Origin: Enterobacter sp. RIT418
GTDB lineage: Bacteria > Pseudomonadota > Gammaproteobacteria > Enterobacterales > Enterobacteriaceae
Length of the DNA: 64,000 nt
Direction: 5' to 3'
NCBI RefSeq assembly: GCF_003057745.1
Contig: NZ_QBJD02000009.1
Span: 1 to 64,000 of the forward strand
Made by a program: the position numbers and the translations under genes. Positions 37,810 to 48,822 of the stretch are shown one piece after another. Numbering within the stretch: the stretch's first letter is position 1; the number at the start of each line of letters is the position of its first letter. A model generated the notes under the pieces. It was given only the letters and a program-made list of their open reading frames with translations, was not told where the DNA came from and did no database searches.

Positions 37810-38801
37810 AAAAACCGGTCGCCATCGTTCTGATGGCCGTTGTTGTGCTCGCGGTGGTTGCGGGAGGCTGGCTGTGGTATCAAAGCCAGCAGGACAGAGG
37901 CCTGACGCTGTACGGCAACGTTGATATCCGTACCGTCAATATGAGCTTCCGCGTCGGCGGCCGCCTGGCCTCGCTCAGCGTCGACGAGGGCGACGCCATC
38001 AAGGCCGGGCAAACCCTGGGCGCACTGGACAAGGCGCCGTATGAAAACGCGCTGATGCAGGCGAAAGCGGGCGTCTCCGTCGCGCAGGCGCAGTACGACC
38101 TGATGCGGGCGGGCTATCGCGACGAGGAGATTGCCCAGGCTGAAGCGGCCGTGAAACAGGCGAAGGCCGCCTACGACTACGCGCAGAACTTCTACAGCCG
38201 CCAGCAGGGGCTGTGGAAAAGCCGCACCATTTCCGCTAACGATCTGGAAAACGCCCGTTCGTCACGCGATCAGGCGCAGGCCACGCTGAAGTCCGCGCAG
38301 GATAAGCTGAGCCAGTACCGCACCGGTAACCGCGAGCAGGATATCGCGCAGGCGAAGGCCAGCCTCGAACAGGCGCAGGCCCAGCTGGCGCAGGCCGAGC
38401 TGGATCTGCGCGACACCACGCTGGTCGCGCCGTCTGACGGCACGCTGATGACCCGCGCCGTCGAGCCGGGCAGCATGCTCAGCGCGGGCAGCACCGTCTT
38501 AACGCTCTCCTTAACCCGCCCGGTGTGGGTGCGCGCCTACATTGACGAGCCGAACCTCGGCCAGATGCAGCCGGGCCGCGAGCTGCTGCTCTACACCGAC
38601 GGGCGTCCGGACAAGCCGTACCACGGCAGGGTGGGCTTTGTTTCGCCCACCGCCGAATTCACCCCCAAAACCGTCGAAACGCCGGACCTGCGCACCGACC
38701 TTGTCTACCGCCTGCGCATTATCGTGACCGATGCGGACGACGCGCTGCGCCAGGGCATGCCGGTCACCGTGACCCTCAGCGACGGGGAACGACATGAATG
38801 A
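37806..38801 (+). CDS. ybhG: Membrane fusion protein YbhG (HlyD family)
   Basis: A 331-residue adaptor of an ABC-2 type drug exporter. An N-terminal anchor (about 5-22), a biotinyl-lipoyl domain (about 40-75), a long coiled coil rich in Gln/Ala (about 80-200) and a second lipoyl and beta-barrel part can be seen. It overlaps cecR and ybhF by a few bases. With YbhF, YbhS and YbhR it probably works with an outer-membrane channel such as TolC. Confidence 0.94.
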   Translation: MKKPVAIVLMAVVVLAVVAGGWLWYQSQQDRGLTLYGNVDIRTVNMSFRVGGRLASLSVDEGDAIKAGQTLGALDKAPYENALMQAKAGVSVAQAQYDLMRAGYRDEEIAQAEAAVKQAKAAYDYAQNFYSRQQGLWKSRTISANDLENARSSRDQAQATLKSAQDKLSQYRTGNREQDIAQAKASLEQAQAQLAQAELDLRDTTLVAPSDGTLMTRAVEPGSMLSAGSTVLTLSLTRPVWVRAYIDEPNLGQMQPGRELLLYTDGRPDKPYHGRVGFVSPTAEFTPKTVETPDLRTDLVYRLRIIVTDADDALRQGMPVTVTLSDGERHE

Positions 38802-40533
38802 CGCGGTTATCCAACTCGACAATCTGGTAAAACGCTTCGCGGGCATGGAAAAGCCCGCCGTCGCGCCGCTGAACTGCACGATTCAGAAAGGCTACGTGAC
38901 CGGGCTGGTCGGCCCGGACGGCGCGGGAAAAACCACGCTGATGCGCATGCTTGCGGGGCTCCTGAAGCCGGACGAAGGGTCGGCCAGCGTGCTCGGCCTC
39001 GATCCGATCAAAGACGACGGCGCGCTCCACGCCATGCTCGGCTATATGCCGCAGAAGTTCGGCCTGTACGAAGACCTGACGGTGATGGAAAACCTCAATC
39101 TGTACGCCGACCTGCGCAGCGTGACCGGCGAAACCCGGCAGAAAACCTTCGCCCGCCTGCTGGAATTTACCTCCCTCGGCCCGTTTACCGGACGCCTGGC
39201 GGGCAAGCTCTCCGGCGGCATGAAGCAGAAGCTGGGGCTGGCCTGCACGCTGGTGGGCGAGCCGAAGGTGCTGCTGCTGGACGAGCCCGGCGTGGGCGTT
39301 GACCCGATCTCGCGCCGCGAGCTGTGGCAGATGGTGCACGAGCTGGCGGGCGACGGGATGCTGATCCTCTGGAGCACCTCCTACCTCGACGAGGCGGAGC
39401 AGTGCCGGGACGTGCTGCTGATGAACGAGGGCGAGCTGCTCTACCAGGGCGACCCGACGCAGCTGACCCAAAGCATGGCCGGGCGCAGCGTCCTGCTGCA
39501 CAGCCCGCAGGAGTCCAACCGCCGCCTGCTGCAGCGCGTGCTGAAGCTGCCCGCGGTCAGCGACGGGATGATTCAGGGGCGCTCGGTGCGGGCGATCCTC
39601 AAAAAAGAGGCCACCGCGGACGATATCCGCCAGGCGCCCGGCATGCCGGAGATTGAAATTGCCGAGACCGCTCCGCGCTTCGAGGATGCCTTTATCGACC
39701 TGCTGGGCGGCGCGGGCGCATCGGAATCCCCGCTGGGGGCGATTTTACACACCGTGGAGGGCACGCCGGGCGAAACGGTGATTGAAGCGAAGTCGCTCAC
39801 CAAGAAGTTCGGCGACTTCGCCGCGACGGATAACGTCAACTTCGCGGTCAAGCGCGGGGAGATTTTTGGCCTGCTGGGGCCAAACGGCGCGGGCAAATCC
39901 ACCACCTTTAAGATGATGTGCGGCCTGCTGGTGCCGACGTCGGGCAAGGCGCTGGTGCTCGATATGGACCTGAAGGTCAGTTCCGGCAAAGCGCGCCAGC
40001 ACCTGGGCTATATGGCGCAGAAGTTTTCCCTCTACGGCAACCTGACGGTGGAACAGAACCTGCGCTTTTTCTCCGGCGTGTACGGCCTGCGCGGGCGGGC
40101 CCAGAACGAGAAGATTGCCCGCATGAGCGAGGCGTTTGCGCTGACCGGCATCGCCTCGAACGCCACGGACTCCCTCCCCCTCGGCTTTAAGCAGCGCCTG
40201 GCCCTGGCCTGCTCGCTGATGCACGAGCCGGACATTCTGTTTCTCGACGAGCCCACCTCCGGCGTTGACCCCTTGACCCGCCGCGAGTTTTGGCTGCACA
40301 TCAACAGCATGGTGGAGAAAGGGGTCACGGTCATGGTCACCACCCACTTTATGGACGAGGCGGAGTATTGCGACCGCATCGGGCTGGTCTATCGCGGCAA
40401 GCTGATCGCCCACGGCACGCCGGACGATCTCAAGGCGCAGGCGGCGGACGATGACCAGCCGGACCCGACCATGGAGCAGGCGTTCATCACCCTCATCCAC
40501 GACTGGGATAAGGAGCATGCCAATGAGCACTAA
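38794..40533 (+). CDS. ybhF: Dual ABC ATPase YbhF
   Basis: A 579-residue protein with two ATP-binding domains in tandem: Walker [10 protein letters not shown] (40-48) and GPNGAGKST (362-370); the first domain has LSGGM and [12 protein letters not shown], the second [13 protein letters not shown]. The second domain lacks a canonical LSGGQ, having [12 protein letters not shown]. It powers the exporter with permeases YbhS and YbhR; E. coli YbhF has 578 residues. E. coli work links the pump to tetracycline, cationic dyes and Na/Li export. Confidence 0.95.
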   Translation: MNDAVIQLDNLVKRFAGMEKPAVAPLNCTIQKGYVTGLVGPDGAGKTTLMRMLAGLLKPDEGSASVLGLDPIKDDGALHAMLGYMPQKFGLYEDLTVMENLNLYADLRSVTGETRQKTFARLLEFTSLGPFTGRLAGKLSGGMKQKLGLACTLVGEPKVLLLDEPGVGVDPISRRELWQMVHELAGDGMLILWSTSYLDEAEQCRDVLLMNEGELLYQGDPTQLTQSMAGRSVLLHSPQESNRRLLQRVLKLPAVSDGMIQGRSVRAILKKEATADDIRQAPGMPEIEIAETAPRFEDAFIDLLGGAGASESPLGAILHTVEGTPGETVIEAKSLTKKFGDFAATDNVNFAVKRGEIFGLLGPNGAGKSTTFKMMCGLLVPTSGKALVLDMDLKVSSGKARQHLGYMAQKFSLYGNLTVEQNLRFFSGVYGLRGRAQNEKIARMSEAFALTGIASNATDSLPLGFKQRLALACSLMHEPDILFLDEPTSGVDPLTRREFWLHINSMVEKGVTVMVTTHFMDEAEYCDRIGLVYRGKLIAHGTPDDLKAQAADDDQPDPTMEQAFITLIHDWDKEHANEH

Positions 40534-41656
40534 GGTGATTTCCTGGCGCCGGGTGCGCGCGCTGTGCGTGAAAGAGACGCGCCAGATCGTGCGCGATCCG
40601 AGCAGTTGGCTGATTGCGGTGGTGATCCCCCTGCTGCTGCTGTTTATCTTTGGCTACGGGATTAACCTGGATTCGAGCAAGCTGCGGGTCGGGATTCTGC
40701 TGGAACAGCAAAGCAAAGAGGCGCTGGATTTCACCCACGCCATGACCGGCTCGCCCTACATCGACGCCACCATCAGCGACAGCCGTCAGGAGCTGATTCA
40801 GAAAATGCAGGCCGGTAAAATACGCGGCCTGATCGTCATTCCGGTGGATTTCGCCGCCAATATGGCGCGCGCGGGCACCGCTGCGCCGATTCAGGTGATT
40901 ACCGACGGCAGCGAGCCGAACACCGCCAACTTCGTGCAGGGCTACGCGGAAGGGATTTGGCAGCTGTGGCAGATGCAGCGTGCCGAGGACCGGGGCGAAA
41001 CGTTTGAGCCGCTGATCGACGTAGAGACCCGCTACTGGTTTAACCCGGCGGCCATCAGCCAGCACTTTATCATTCCCGGTGCGGTAACCATCATCATGAC
41101 GGTGATTGGCGCCATCCTTACCTCGCTGGTCATCGCCCGTGAGTGGGAGCGCGGCACCATGGAGGCGCTACTCTCCACCGAAGTAACGCGCGTGGAGCTG
41201 CTGCTGTGCAAGCTGATCCCCTACTATTTCCTCGGCATGCTGGCGATGCTGCTCTGCATGCTGGTCTCGGTGTTTATCCTCGGCGTGCCGTATCGCGGTT
41301 CGCTGGTCGTGCTGTTCTTTATTACCAGCCTGTTTTTGCTCAGCACGCTCGGGATGGGGCTGCTGATCTCCACCGTGACCCGCAACCAGTTCAACGCCGC
41401 GCAGGTAGCGCTCAACGCCGCGTTCCTGCCGTCGATTATGCTGTCCGGGTTTATTTTCCAGATAGACAGCATGCCCGCGGCGATCCGCGCCGTGACGTAC
41501 ATCATTCCGGCCCGCTACTTCGTGAGCACGCTGCAGAGCCTGTTCCTGGCCGGGAATATTCCGGTGGTGCTGATAATTAACACGCTGTTTTTGATGGCGT
41601 CGGCGGTGATGTTCATCGGGCTGACCTGGATGAAAACCAAACGGCGTCTGGATTAA
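40523..41656 (+). CDS. ybhS: ABC-2 permease YbhS
   Basis: A 377-residue inner-membrane permease, the same length as E. coli YbhS, with a first membrane helix (about 29-47), a large periplasmic domain (about 50-175) and five helices in the C-terminal half. I chose the ATG at 40523 ([14 protein letters not shown]), which overlaps the ybhF stop by 11 bp and matches the E. coli start region. Confidence 0.94.
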   Translation: MSTKVISWRRVRALCVKETRQIVRDPSSWLIAVVIPLLLLFIFGYGINLDSSKLRVGILLEQQSKEALDFTHAMTGSPYIDATISDSRQELIQKMQAGKIRGLIVIPVDFAANMARAGTAAPIQVITDGSEPNTANFVQGYAEGIWQLWQMQRAEDRGETFEPLIDVETRYWFNPAAISQHFIIPGAVTIIMTVIGAILTSLVIAREWERGTMEALLSTEVTRVELLLCKLIPYYFLGMLAMLLCMLVSVFILGVPYRGSLVVLFFITSLFLLSTLGMGLLISTVTRNQFNAAQVALNAAFLPSIMLSGFIFQIDSMPAAIRAVTYIIPARYFVSTLQSLFLAGNIPVVLIINTLFLMASAVMFIGLTWMKTKRRLD

Positions 41657-41665
41657 GGAGCGAAC

Positions 41666-42772
41666 ATGTTTCACCGTTTATGGACGTTAATACGCAAAGA
41701 GCTGCAATCCCTGCTGCGCGAGCCGCAAACCCGCGCCATTCTGGTATTGCCGGTGCTGATCCAGGTTTTGCTGTTCCCCTTTGCCGCTACGCTTGAGGTG
41801 ACCAACGCCACCATCGCCATTTTCAACGAAGACAACGGTAAACATTCTATCGAGCTGACGCAGCGCTTTGCCCGTGCAAAAGCGTTTACCCACATCCTGC
41901 TGCTGAAAAGCCCGCAGGAAATCCAGCCGACCATCGATACGCAAAAAGCCCTGCTGCTGGTGCGCTTCCCGGCGGATTTCTCGCGCAATCTTGATACCTT
42001 CCAGCCCGCGCCGATGCAGCTCATCCTCGACGGGCGCAACTCCAACAGCGCCCAGATAGCGGCCAACTATCTTCAGCAGGTGGTGAAGAATTACCAGCAG
42101 GAGCTGATGGACGGCAAGCCAAAACCCAACAACAGCGAGCTGGTGGTGCGTAACTGGTATAACCCAAACCTCGACTACAAGTGGTTTGTGGTGCCGTCGC
42201 TGATCGCCATGATCACCACCATCGGGGTGATGATCGTCACCTCCCTGTCGGTGGCGCGGGAGCGCGAGCAGGGCACGCTCGATCAGCTGCTGGTGTCCCC
42301 GCTGGCAACCTGGCAAATCTTCGTTGGCAAAGCCATTCCGGCGCTGATTGTTGCGACCTTCCAGGCCACGATCGTGCTGGGCGTGGGGATCTGGGCGTAC
42401 GCGATCCCGTTTGCCGGATCGCTGGCGCTCTTCTATTTCACGATGGTGATTTACGGGCTGTCGCTGGTCGGGTTTGGGCTGCTGATTTCGGCGCTCTGCT
42501 CCACGCAGCAGCAGGCGTTCATCGGCGTGTTCGTCTTTATGATGCCGGCGATTTTGCTCTCGGGGTACGTCTCGCCGGTGGAAAACATGCCGGTGTGGCT
42601 GCAGGATTTAACGTGGATAAACCCGATCCGCCACTTCACGGATATCACCAAGCAGATTTATTTGAAGGACGCGAGTCTGGACATCGTGTGGGGAAGTTTG
42701 TGGCCGCTGCTGGTCATCGCGGCCACAACGGGCTCAGTGGCCTATGCGATGTTTAGACGAAACATCGCGTAG
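41666..42772 (+). CDS. ybhR: ABC-2 permease YbhR
   Basis: A 368-residue paralogue of YbhS with the same design: one N-terminal helix (about 22-45), a periplasmic domain and five C-terminal helices. It is the second half of the heterodimeric pore and the last gene of cecR-ybhGFSR. Its 3' end overlaps convergent ybhQ by 39 bp. Confidence 0.94.
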   Translation: MFHRLWTLIRKELQSLLREPQTRAILVLPVLIQVLLFPFAATLEVTNATIAIFNEDNGKHSIELTQRFARAKAFTHILLLKSPQEIQPTIDTQKALLLVRFPADFSRNLDTFQPAPMQLILDGRNSNSAQIAANYLQQVVKNYQQELMDGKPKPNNSELVVRNWYNPNLDYKWFVVPSLIAMITTIGVMIVTSLSVAREREQGTLDQLLVSPLATWQIFVGKAIPALIVATFQATIVLGVGIWAYAIPFAGSLALFYFTMVIYGLSLVGFGLLISALCSTQQQAFIGVFVFMMPAILLSGYVSPVENMPVWLQDLTWINPIRHFTDITKQIYLKDASLDIVWGSLWPLLVIAATTGSVAYAMFRRNIA

Positions 42773-43144
42773 CTTTTTCTCTTTGGTCAGCAGCGAGACG
42801 ACCGCGGGCCCTGCAAGGATCGCCAGACCCGCCAAGGCCAGCAGCAGGTTGTTTTGCAGCACGCGCGACAGCAGCCACAGCACGATCATCGAGGCGCCAA
42901 AATACCAGGTGGTGGTGAGTTCTTCGAGCACATCACCCACCTCGCGCCAGCGCGCTTCATGATGACGCTGTAAAAACAGCATCGACAGTACGGTCACGCC
43001 GTACAGCACGCACAGCCCAAGGCCGACGCGCACCAGCGTACCGCTCATCCAGCCCATCACCAGTACGGCCACGACCAGTAAATGCAACATTATCTGCCAG
43101 CAACTGAGTCCAGTTGTGACGCGAACGCGTTGTTGCCACTTCAT
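42734..43144 (-). CDS. ybhQ: YbhQ, inner-membrane protein of unknown function
   Basis: A 136-residue membrane protein with about four hydrophobic segments, the same length as E. coli YbhQ. The ATG at 43144 gives the conserved MKWQQRVRV; an upstream extension is not conserved. Function is unknown. Its last 12 codons are complementary to the end of ybhR. Confidence 0.9.
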   Translation of the reverse strand: MKWQQRVRVTTGLSCWQIMLHLLVVAVLVMGWMSGTLVRVGLGLCVLYGVTVLSMLFLQRHHEARWREVGDVLEELTTTWYFGASMIVLWLLSRVLQNNLLLALAGLAILAGPAVVSLLTKEKKLRDVSSKHRIGH

Positions 43145-43277
43145 GGCTTCTCTCCTGAAGGATTTTTCTCTGCACATTCAGACTACCGCACTTTACGGAA
43201 AATTCCGTAACGCCGCATCTTTTTGTGACGCCTACTACACTTTATTTTCATTGGGATAGTCACTCAGGAAGGGGCTT

Positions 43278-44039
43278 ATGACTCAAAAAATGCAGCATTT
43301 CTCGCTTAAAGTGCTGACGATAAACATTCATAAAGGCTTCACAGCATTTAACCGCCGCTTCATTTTACCGGAGCTGCGCGACGCGGTACGCACCGTCAGC
43401 GCCGACATTGTCTGCCTGCAGGAAGTGATGGGCGCGCACGACGTGCATCCCCTGCATGTCGAAAACTGGCCCGATACGCCGCACTACGAATTTCTGGCGG
43501 ATACGATGTGGAGCGATTACGCCTACGGGCGCAACGCGGTCTATCCCGAAGGGCATCACGGCAATGCCGTGCTGTCCCGCTACCCGATTGAGCATTATGA
43601 GAATCGCGACGTGTCGGTGGGCGAAAGTGAAAAGCGCGGGTTGCTCTACTGTCGCGTCGCGCCGCCGGACCTGGCCTTTCCGATCCACGTCGGATGCGTT
43701 CATCTGGGGCTGCGGGAGGCGCACCGTCAGGCGCAGCTGCAAATGCTGGCCGAGTGGACCAACGCGCTGCCGGAAGGCGAGCCCGTGGTAGTCGCGGGCG
43801 ATTTTAACGACTGGCGGCAGCGGGCTAACCATCCGCTGAAGGTGGGCGCCGGGCTGGAGGAGATCTTTACCCGCGCCCACGGCAGGCCGGCCCGCACGTT
43901 TCCGGTGCGCTTTCCCCTGCTACGCCTCGACCGCATCTACGTGAAAAACGCCCACGCCAGCAGCCCGACCGCCCTGGCGCTGCTTAACTGGCGGCATCTC
44001 TCCGATCACGCCCCGCTCAGCGCGGAGATCCACTTATGA
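43278..44039 (+). CDS. ybhP: YbhP, endonuclease/exonuclease/phosphatase family protein
   Basis: A 253-residue protein of the EEP superfamily. Seen are NIHKG (near 16-20), the metal-binding LQEV (near 46), VVAGDFNDW (near 170) and LSDHAPL (near 243), which together form the active site of Mg-dependent phosphodiesterases. It overlaps clsB by 4 bp, so a role in lipid headgroup or phosphodiester turnover is possible. No substrate is established. Confidence 0.92.
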   Translation: MTQKMQHFSLKVLTINIHKGFTAFNRRFILPELRDAVRTVSADIVCLQEVMGAHDVHPLHVENWPDTPHYEFLADTMWSDYAYGRNAVYPEGHHGNAVLSRYPIEHYENRDVSVGESEKRGLLYCRVAPPDLAFPIHVGCVHLGLREAHRQAQLQMLAEWTNALPEGEPVVVAGDFNDWRQRANHPLKVGAGLEEIFTRAHGRPARTFPVRFPLLRLDRIYVKNAHASSPTALALLNWRHLSDHAPLSAEIHL

Positions 44040-45274
44040 AATGTACATGGCAAGAGGGAAACCGGATCGTTCTGCTGGAAAACGGCGACCAGTACTATCC
44101 CGCCGTCTTTGAGGCCATCGATCGCGCGCAGCAGAAGGTGATCCTAGAAACCTTTATCTGGTTTGAGGATGAGGTGGGCAAACGGCTGCACGCCGTGCTG
44201 CTGCGCGCCGCCCAGCGCGGAATTAAAATTGAGGTTCTGCTGGACGGCTACGGCTCGCCTGACCTCAGCGATGATTTCGTCAACGAGCTGACATCGGCGG
44301 GCGTGGTGTTCCGCTACTACGATCCCGGCCCGCGCCTGTTCGGCATGCGCACCAACCTGTTCCGCCGCATGCACCGCAAGATCGTCGTGGTGGACGAGTC
44401 CGTGGCCTTTGTCGGCGGGATTAACTACTCCGCCGAGCATATGTCCGACTACGGGCCGGAGGCCAAGCAGGACTACGCCATCCGCATTGAAGGCCCGGTG
44501 GTGCAGGACATTCTGCTGTTCGAGCTGGAAAACCTGCCCGGGAAAGAGGCCGCCCGCCGCTGGTGGAAGCGACGCCATCGCCCCGAGGAGAACCGCAGGC
44601 CCGGCGAGGCGCAGGCGCTGTTCGTCTGGCGCGATAACGGCGAGCATCGGGACGATATTGAACGCCATTATCTGAAGATGCTGGCCAACGCGAAGCGCGA
44701 GGTGATTATCGCCAACGCCTACTTCTTCCCCGGCTATCGCCTGCTGCACGCCATGCGCAACGCGGCCCGGCGCGGCGTGCGGGTGAAGCTGATCGTACAG
44801 GGCGAGCCGGACATGCCGATCGTTAAGGTCGGTGCCCGCCTGCTCTACAACTATCTGGTGAAAGGCGGCGTTCAGATCTACGAATACCGCCGCCGTCCGC
44901 TGCACGGCAAGGTGGCGCTGATGGACGACCACTGGGCCACCGTTGGCTCCAGCAACCTCGATCCGCTCAGCCTGTCGCTGAACCTGGAAGCGAACCTGAT
45001 CGTTCACGATCGCCAGTTCAACCAGACGCTGCGGGATAACCTTCACGGGCTTATCGCCAACGACTGCGTGCGCGTGGATGAATCCATGGTGCCGAAGCGC
45101 ACCTGGTGGAATCTCGGCATCGGCGTGGTGGTGTTCCACTTCCTGCGCCACTTCCCGGCGATGGTGGGCTGGCTGCCCGCGCACACGCCGAAGCTGGAGC
45201 TGGTCGATCCGCCGGTACAGCCGGAAATGGAAACCCAGGACCGCGTTGAAGCGGAAGACGGAGGGAAACCCTGA
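44036..45274 (+). CDS. clsB: Cardiolipin synthase B
   Basis: A 412-residue phospholipase D-family enzyme that makes cardiolipin from two phosphatidylglycerols, and in E. coli can make phosphatidylglycerol. Both HKD motifs are intact: His113-Lys115-Asp120 (HRKIVVVD) and His290-Lys292-Asp297 (HGKVALMD). It sits in the ybhP-clsB-ybhN operon with overlapping stops and starts, and has no N-terminal membrane helices, unlike ClsA. Confidence 0.96.
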   Translation: MKCTWQEGNRIVLLENGDQYYPAVFEAIDRAQQKVILETFIWFEDEVGKRLHAVLLRAAQRGIKIEVLLDGYGSPDLSDDFVNELTSAGVVFRYYDPGPRLFGMRTNLFRRMHRKIVVVDESVAFVGGINYSAEHMSDYGPEAKQDYAIRIEGPVVQDILLFELENLPGKEAARRWWKRRHRPEENRRPGEAQALFVWRDNGEHRDDIERHYLKMLANAKREVIIANAYFFPGYRLLHAMRNAARRGVRVKLIVQGEPDMPIVKVGARLLYNYLVKGGVQIYEYRRRPLHGKVALMDDHWATVGSSNLDPLSLSLNLEANLIVHDRQFNQTLRDNLHGLIANDCVRVDESMVPKRTWWNLGIGVVVFHFLRHFPAMVGWLPAHTPKLELVDPPVQPEMETQDRVEAEDGGKP

Positions 45275-46236
45275 TGTCAACATCACATCCGCGCTGGCGG
45301 CTGGCAAAGAAAATACTCACCTGGCTGTTCTTCATCGCCGTGGCGGTGCTGCTGGTGGTGTACGCGCAGAAGGTTGACTGGAAGGAGGTGTGGAAAGTTA
45401 TCCGCAACTACAACCGGACCGTGCTGCTGGGCGCCGCGGGGCTGACGATCGTGAGCTACCTGATCTACGGCTGTTACGACCTGCTTGGCCGCGCCTACTG
45501 TGGCCACAAGCTGGCGAAGCGGCAGGTGATGCTGGTGTCGTTTATCTGCTACGCCTTTAACCTGACGCTCAGCACCTGGGTCGGCGGCATTGGCATGCGT
45601 TACCGCCTCTACTCGCGTCTGGGGCTGCCGGGCGGCACGATTACCCGCATCTTCTCGCTGAGCATTACCACCAACTGGCTGGGCTATATTCTGCTCGGCG
45701 GAGTGATTTTCACCATCAACGTGGTGCAGCTGCCCGCGCACTGGTATATCGATGAATCCACGCTGCGGATTTTGGGCATCGTGCTGCTGCTGATCGTCGC
45801 CGCCTACCTGTGGGCCTGCGCCTTCGCGAAGCGTCGTCACGTGACCATCAAGGGGCAAAAGCTGGTGCTGCCCTCGTGGAAGTTCGCGGTGGTGCAGATG
45901 GTGGTTTCCAGCGCCAACTGGATGGCGATGGGCGCGATCATCTGGCTGCTGATTGGCGAAGACATTAACTATTTCTTCGTGCTGGGCGTGCTGCTGGTCA
46001 GCAGCATTGCCGGGGTTATCGTCCATATTCCGGCGGGGATCGGCGTGCTGGAGGCGGTGTTTATCGCCCTGCTGGCGGGCGAGCACGTCTCGCACGGCAC
46101 CATTATCGCCGCCCTGCTGGCCTACCGCATGCTGTACTACTTCCTGCCGCTGGCGCTGGCGACGGTGTGCTATCTGGTGCTGGAGAGCCGGGCGAAAAAG
46201 CTGCGGGCGAAGAACGAAAAGGCGATGGCGAAATAA
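45274..46236 (+). CDS. ybhN: YbhN, LPG-synthase-like membrane protein
   Basis: A 320-residue inner-membrane protein of the lysylphosphatidylglycerol synthase TM-region (UPF0104) family with about eight membrane segments. It overlaps clsB by one base. The family and the operon suggest membrane phospholipid handling, but the activity is not known. Confidence 0.93.
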   Translation: MSTSHPRWRLAKKILTWLFFIAVAVLLVVYAQKVDWKEVWKVIRNYNRTVLLGAAGLTIVSYLIYGCYDLLGRAYCGHKLAKRQVMLVSFICYAFNLTLSTWVGGIGMRYRLYSRLGLPGGTITRIFSLSITTNWLGYILLGGVIFTINVVQLPAHWYIDESTLRILGIVLLLIVAAYLWACAFAKRRHVTIKGQKLVLPSWKFAVVQMVVSSANWMAMGAIIWLLIGEDINYFFVLGVLLVSSIAGVIVHIPAGIGVLEAVFIALLAGEHVSHGTIIAALLAYRMLYYFLPLALATVCYLVLESRAKKLRAKNEKAMAK

Positions 46237-46238
46237 AA

Positions 46239-46323
46239 GCCCCCTCTCCCCAAAGGGGCGAGGGAGCAAAGTCTGCACCGAGCAGTCCCCTCTCCCCTTT
46301 GGGGAGAGGGTTAGGGTGAGGGG
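46239..46323. repeat. CCCTCTCCC/GGGAGAGGG repeats, copies B1 and B2
   Basis: Two copies, 46239-46266 (one mismatch in the stem) and 46287-46323 (perfect 10-bp arms CCCTCTCCCC/GGGGAGAGGG plus TTAGGGTGAGGGG), fill the convergent gap between ybhN and ybhL. B2 may act as a terminator-like hairpin although it has no U-tract. Confidence 0.85.
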
Positions 46324-46332
46324 AATAAAACC

Positions 46333-47040
46333 TTAACGCCGGTTGCCGAAAATCCGCAGCAGCATCAGGAACAGGTTGATAAAGTCCAGATACAGCGTGA
46401 GCGCGCCGAGGATGGCGTATTTACGCAGGGTTGACGCGTCGCGCACGTCAATCTGCTCACCGATATTTTTCAGCTTCTGCGTGTCATACGCGGTCAGACC
46501 AACGAAGACCACCACCCCGATATAGGTCACGGCCCACATCAGCGCTTCGCTCTTCAGCCACAGGTTTACCAGCGACGCGAGCACGATCCCAATCAGCCCC
46601 ATAAACAGCATGCTGCCGAAGCCGCTCAGGTCACGCTTGGTGGTGTAGCCGTAAAGGCTCATCGCGCCAAACATCCCGCCGGTGACCACGAAGGTGCTGG
46701 CGATTGACGAATAGGTGTAAGCGATAAAGATGCTGGACAGGGTCAGACCCGTCAGCGCCGAATAAAGCATAAACAGCGTGGTCGCCATTCCGGCGCTGAG
46801 CTTATGCACAAGGCCTGACAGCACGAACACCAGCGCAAGCTGGGCGATGATCAGCCCAAAGAAGGTGATTTTGCTGGAGAAGATAAACATCATGATCTCC
46901 GGCGTGTTCGCCGCATACCACGCGATAAACGCGGTAAGCAGCAGGCCGACCGTCATCCAGCCGTACACCTGAGCCATATACGTCTGCAGCCCGGTACGGG
47001 ACTGCTGCACTATCGAATCGGAACGCGGAAATCGGTCCAT
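46333..47040 (-). CDS. ybhL: YbhL, BAX-inhibitor-1 family membrane protein
   Basis: A 235-residue inner-membrane protein with seven hydrophobic segments and the family end TAYDTQKLKNIGEQ...LYLDFINLFLMLLRIFG. Bacterial homologues (YetJ) are pH-sensitive calcium leak channels; the role in enterobacteria is unclear. It is a single gene. Confidence 0.94.
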   Translation of the reverse strand: MDRFPRSDSIVQQSRTGLQTYMAQVYGWMTVGLLLTAFIAWYAANTPEIMMFIFSSKITFFGLIIAQLALVFVLSGLVHKLSAGMATTLFMLYSALTGLTLSSIFIAYTYSSIASTFVVTGGMFGAMSLYGYTTKRDLSGFGSMLFMGLIGIVLASLVNLWLKSEALMWAVTYIGVVVFVGLTAYDTQKLKNIGEQIDVRDASTLRKYAILGALTLYLDFINLFLMLLRIFGNRR

Positions 47041-47104
47041 GATTCACTCCTGATTAAGATTAAGTAGACACACGCTTTAAGACTAACACATCCGCGTAAA
47101 CCTG

Positions 47105-47557
47105 TTACCAACGGCCGGCGGCTTCTTTATCGCTGTCGCGTGACTCCACCCAGCGGTCGCCTTCCGGCGTCGCTTCGCGCTTCCAGAACGGCGCTTTGGT
47201 TTTGAGATAGTCCATGATGAACTCCCCTGCCGCAAAGGCGCTGCCGCGGTGCGCGCTGGTGACGCCAACAAACACAATTTCTTCGCCCGGCCACATTTCG
47301 CCGATGCGGTGGATAACGCTCACGCGTCCGAGAGGCCAGCGCCCCCGCGCCTGCTCGACGATCTCCGCGAGAGATTTTTCGGTCATGCCCGGATAGTGCT
47401 CTAGCGTCAGCGCCTTCACGCTGTCGCCGAGGTTGTGGTTGCGCACCTTGCCGGTGAAGGTCACAACCGCGCCGTCTTCGTCGCGCTCGGCCAGCCAGTC
47501 GTATTCGCTGCCGACGCTGAAGCGATCGCGGCTCACGAGGATTCGGGTTTCAGCCAT
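47105..47557 (-). CDS. moaE: Molybdopterin synthase large subunit MoaE
   Basis: A 150-residue subunit (same as E. coli). With MoaD it converts cyclic pyranopterin monophosphate into molybdopterin. The conserved MAETRILVSRDRF start is at 47557, one base after the moaD stop, and the family motifs RIGEM and AHRGSAFAAGEFIMDYLK are present. Last gene of moaABCDE. Confidence 0.97.
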   Translation of the reverse strand: MAETRILVSRDRFSVGSEYDWLAERDEDGAVVTFTGKVRNHNLGDSVKALTLEHYPGMTEKSLAEIVEQARGRWPLGRVSVIHRIGEMWPGEEIVFVGVTSAHRGSAFAAGEFIMDYLKTKAPFWKREATPEGDRWVESRDSDKEAAGRW

Positions 47558-47558
47558 G

Positions 47559-47804
47559 TTAGCCTCCCGTGACCGGCGGGAAGAACGCCACTTCATCGCC
47601 TGCCGCCAGCGGATGGTTGAAATCGACCAGCGTCTGGTTCACGGCCGCCAGCAGCTTGCCTTCGTCCAGCGCCAGCGCCCAGCGGTCGCCCTGCCCGGCC
47701 AGATGGGCACGCAGCGCGGCCACGTTCTCAAACGCACCGTCGACCGTCAGGCTATCGGTATTCACCAGCTCGCGCACCTGGGCAAAAAAGAGCACCTTAA
47801 TCAT
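47559..47804 (-). CDS. moaD: Molybdopterin synthase sulphur carrier MoaD
   Basis: An 81-residue ubiquitin-like protein ending in the obligatory GlyGly (PVTGG), which MoeB adenylates and thiocarboxylates. The ATG at 47804 lies 8 bp inside the end of moaC, so translation is coupled. Confidence 0.97.
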   Translation of the reverse strand: MIKVLFFAQVRELVNTDSLTVDGAFENVAALRAHLAGQGDRWALALDEGKLLAAVNQTLVDFNHPLAAGDEVAFFPPVTGG

Positions 47805-48282
47805 GGCTGTCCACCTTAAAATCACCGGATTTGCCGCCGCTTTTCGCCAGCAGGCGCACCGGGCCAATCACCATGTCTTTCTGCACGGCCTTGCACATGT
47901 CGTAGATAGTCAGCGCGGCAACGGACGCGGCCGTCAGGGCCTCCATCTCCACGCCGGTTTTCCCGGTCAGGCGGCAGAGGGATTCGATGCGCACGCGATT
48001 GTGCTCCGGCTGCGCAGCCAGGTTGACTTCAACCTTGCTGAGCATCAGCGGGTGGCACAGGGGAATAAGGTCCCAGGTGCGCTTCGCGGCCTGGATACCG
48101 GCAATGCGGGCGGTGGCGAACACGTCGCCCTTATGGTGACTGCCGTCGATAATCATCGCCAGCGTCTCCGGCAGCATGGTGACAAACGCTTCGGCGCGCG
48201 CCTCGCGCACCGTTTCGGCCTTGGCGGAGACGTCCACCATGTGGGCTTCTCCGGCGGCGTTAATGTGGGTCAGTTGCGACAT
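47797..48282 (-). CDS. moaC: Cyclic pyranopterin monophosphate synthase MoaC
   Basis: A 161-residue enzyme that, after MoaA, forms cPMP from 3',8-cH2GTP. It starts [19 protein letters not shown] and carries the conserved LCHPL and [20 protein letters not shown] regions. It lies 3 bp after moaB. Confidence 0.97.
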   Translation of the reverse strand: MSQLTHINAAGEAHMVDVSAKAETVREARAEAFVTMLPETLAMIIDGSHHKGDVFATARIAGIQAAKRTWDLIPLCHPLMLSKVEVNLAAQPEHNRVRIESLCRLTGKTGVEMEALTAASVAALTIYDMCKAVQKDMVIGPVRLLAKSGGKSGDFKVDSHD

Positions 48283-48285
48283 AGC

Positions 48286-48798
48286 TTACTTCTTCAAATG
48301 GGGATGGAAATTACACGGACGGGTGCGGGCATCAAGCTGCGGGGCGATGATATTTTCCCACGCGGTGCGGCAGGCCTTAGTCGAGCCGGGCATGGCGAAT
48401 ATCAGCGTGCCGTTTGCCACGCCCGCCACGGCGCGCGACTGCAGCGTGGAGGTGCCAATCTCTTCGAACGACAGCATGCGAAAGACTTCACCAAAGCCTT
48501 CGACCTCGCGATCGAACAGCGGGATCAGCGCCTCGGGAGCCTGATCGCCTGCGGTAAAGCCGGTGCCGCCGATGATCAGCACCACCTGCACCTCGTCGCT
48601 GGCGATCCACTGGGATACCCGGGCGCGAATGGCGTAGCGGTTCTCTTTCACGATGGCTTTATCAACAACGTGGTGTCCGGCGTCGTGCGCCGCGTCGCGC
48701 AGCCAGTGGCCGGAGGTGTCATCCTCTTCGCCGCGGCGCTCGGAAACGGTAAGAATAGCAATGCGTGTCGGGATAAATTCTGCGCTTACCTGACTCAT
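48286..48798 (-). CDS. moaB: MoaB, molybdenum cofactor protein
   Basis: A 170-residue protein of the MogA/MoaB molybdopterin-adenylyltransferase family with the GGTG motif (IIGGTGFTAGDQAPEAL). In E. coli MogA, not MoaB, is essential for the step, so its exact role is uncertain. Same length as E. coli MoaB. Confidence 0.96.
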   Translation of the reverse strand: MSQVSAEFIPTRIAILTVSERRGEEDDTSGHWLRDAAHDAGHHVVDKAIVKENRYAIRARVSQWIASDEVQVVLIIGGTGFTAGDQAPEALIPLFDREVEGFGEVFRMLSFEEIGTSTLQSRAVAGVANGTLIFAMPGSTKACRTAWENIIAPQLDARTRPCNFHPHLKK

Positions 48799-48822
48799 CT
48801 TCTGGTTCCTTTTTAAAGCTGT

